From Paenibacillus stellifer (GTDB taxonomy: Bacteria > Bacillota > Bacilli > Paenibacillales > Paenibacillaceae): DNA of 64,000 nt. Shown here one piece after another: positions 63,327 to 64,000 of this stretch. Position 1 is the first letter of the stretch. Each line of letters begins with the position of its first letter. The notes under the pieces are model-generated. The model saw nothing but the letters and a program-made list of their open reading frames with translations. It ran no database searches and was not told the origin of the DNA. The position numbers and the translations under genes are program-made. The stretch covers positions 2,262,501-2,326,500 of the forward strand of contig NZ_CP009286.1 of NCBI RefSeq assembly GCF_000758685.1. The letters run 5' to 3'.

Positions 63327-64000
63327 TTATACCTGTCTGGCTGCTGACACCGTTGTGTACTCCGAGGCGAAGCGCCGCTGTACCCTCACCAAGCGTCCAA
63401 GCAGCAATACGGCGCCGATGGCGAGTCCGGTGATCAGGCCGATCCAGTAGCCGAAAGCGCCCATTGAAGTATGCTCGGCCAGCACATAGCCGATCGGAAG
63501 CCCGAGAATCCAGTAGGCTACGAAGCAGATGATGAAGGCCGGATTCACGTCTTTATAACCGCGCAGAACGCCCTGGGTCGGGGTGGCGATGGCGTCCGAA
63601 ATCTGGAAGAAGATCGCATAGATCAGAAATTGCTTGATCAGGGAGATCACCTTGGGATCGGTTGAATATAAACCGGCCACATGCTTTCCGGCGAATAACA
63701 GCACGAGAGCTGTCACAAGGGACATGGCGGCAGCGCAGCCGATCCCGAGAACGCCGTATTGACGGGCGTCCTTCAATCTTCCGGAGCCAGCTTCGAAGCC
63801 GACCAGTATTGTCAGGCTCATGCAGATGCTGAGCGGAATCATATACAGGGTCGATGCGAAATTGATCGCGGCCTGGTGGGCGGCGATCGTCACCGTATCG
63901 AACCGGCTCATGAGCAGGGTAACCGCGGAGAAGACGGCCGTCTCGAAGAAGATGGAGAAGCCGATAGGCACGCCGATCTTCAACTGCTCCTTGAATGCCG
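63327..64000 (-). CDS. MATE family efflux transporter, C-terminal half
   Basis: The last ~224 codons of a 12-helix MATE transporter; the start lies beyond the window. KIGVPIGFSIFFETAVFSAVTLLMSRF opens the C-half with the usual proline-glycine pattern, and HQAAINFASTLYMIPLSICMSLTILVGFEAG is the second landmark. About six helices are visible. MATE pumps export cationic drugs with Na+ or H+. The gene is convergent with pfkA. Confidence 0.9.
   Translation of the reverse strand, partial: AFKEQLKIGVPIGFSIFFETAVFSAVTLLMSRFDTVTIAAHQAAINFASTLYMIPLSICMSLTILVGFEAGSGRLKDARQYGVLGIGCAAAMSLVTALVLLFAGKHVAGLYSTDPKVISLIKQFLIYAIFFQISDAIATPTQGVLRGYKDVNPAFIICFVAYWILGLPIGYVLAEHTSMGAFGYWIGLITGLAIGAVLLLGRLVRVQRRFASEYTTVSAARQV

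Overview
The window reads as the chromosome of a Gram-positive, spore-former-type bacterium of the Bacillales, most likely Paenibacillus or a close relative. The grounds are strong AGGAGG-type ribosome binding sites, frequent TTG and GTG starts, Bacillus-type Zur boxes, a hemE-hemH-hemY cluster, and YtxH, YutE, YuzB-like (DUF1450) and YtpB (DUF2600) proteins. The genus is an inference.

Region 1 (1-6.9 kb) is a worn stretch. It starts with the end of a chemotaxis receptor and a tRNA-Leu(CAG). Then come a xanthine-dehydrogenase-type operon with a decapitated large subunit and a frameshifted iron-sulfur subunit, an S-adenosylmethionine decarboxylase gene that lost its active-site segment, two DUF421 membrane-protein genes (one with an 11-bp duplication over its start), a 5' fragment of a group II intron and a broken IS1182-family transposase.

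Region 2 (7-16.6 kb) is an intact catabolic island. A YgeV-like AAA+ activator precedes a probable single transcription unit: YgeY-type M20 hydrolase, N-acyl-D-amino-acid deacylase, polar amino acid ABC transporter (binding protein, permease, ATPase), a second YgeY-type hydrolase and a 2,3-diaminopropionate ammonia-lyase. With the decayed xdh genes upstream, it recalls the E. coli xdhABC-ygeVWXY locus. The activator lacks the GAFTGA loop needed to engage sigma-54. Tandem operator-like palindromes and a possible sigma-A promoter sit in front of the operon, and one of the two hydrolases has Gln at two catalytic Glu positions. This is the most promising candidate for an undescribed system.

Region 3 (17-23.1 kb) is a zinc-starvation island: two Zur boxes, znuC-znuB-znuA and the zinc-free S14 paralogue, then convergent YcgQ-like, YcgR-like and COG0523 GTPase genes.

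Region 4 (23.3-41.3 kb) holds a TetR/MFS efflux pair with repeated operators, a large six-PAS hybrid histidine kinase and many small housekeeping genes (Dabb, YutE, a SufR-like regulator, YtxH, glutamate racemase, a LysM-M14 peptidase, an IscA-fold protein without cysteines, DUF1450, an aldo/keto reductase, an RlmL-like methyltransferase, an O-methyltransferase and an MFS pump).

Region 5 (41.4-64 kb) is mostly core metabolism: hemE-hemH-hemY, a CapA-like protein, a glycerophosphodiester phosphodiesterase, an FAH-family enzyme, DUF92, a TetR regulator with an apparent CTG start coupled to an ABC-F ATPase, a TPR protein, a PatB/MalY lyase, a DinB-like protein, M42 and M3 peptidases, cold-shock protein, nitroreductase, MFS, a YtpB-type terpene synthase, phosphofructokinase, and a MATE transporter cut by the window edge.
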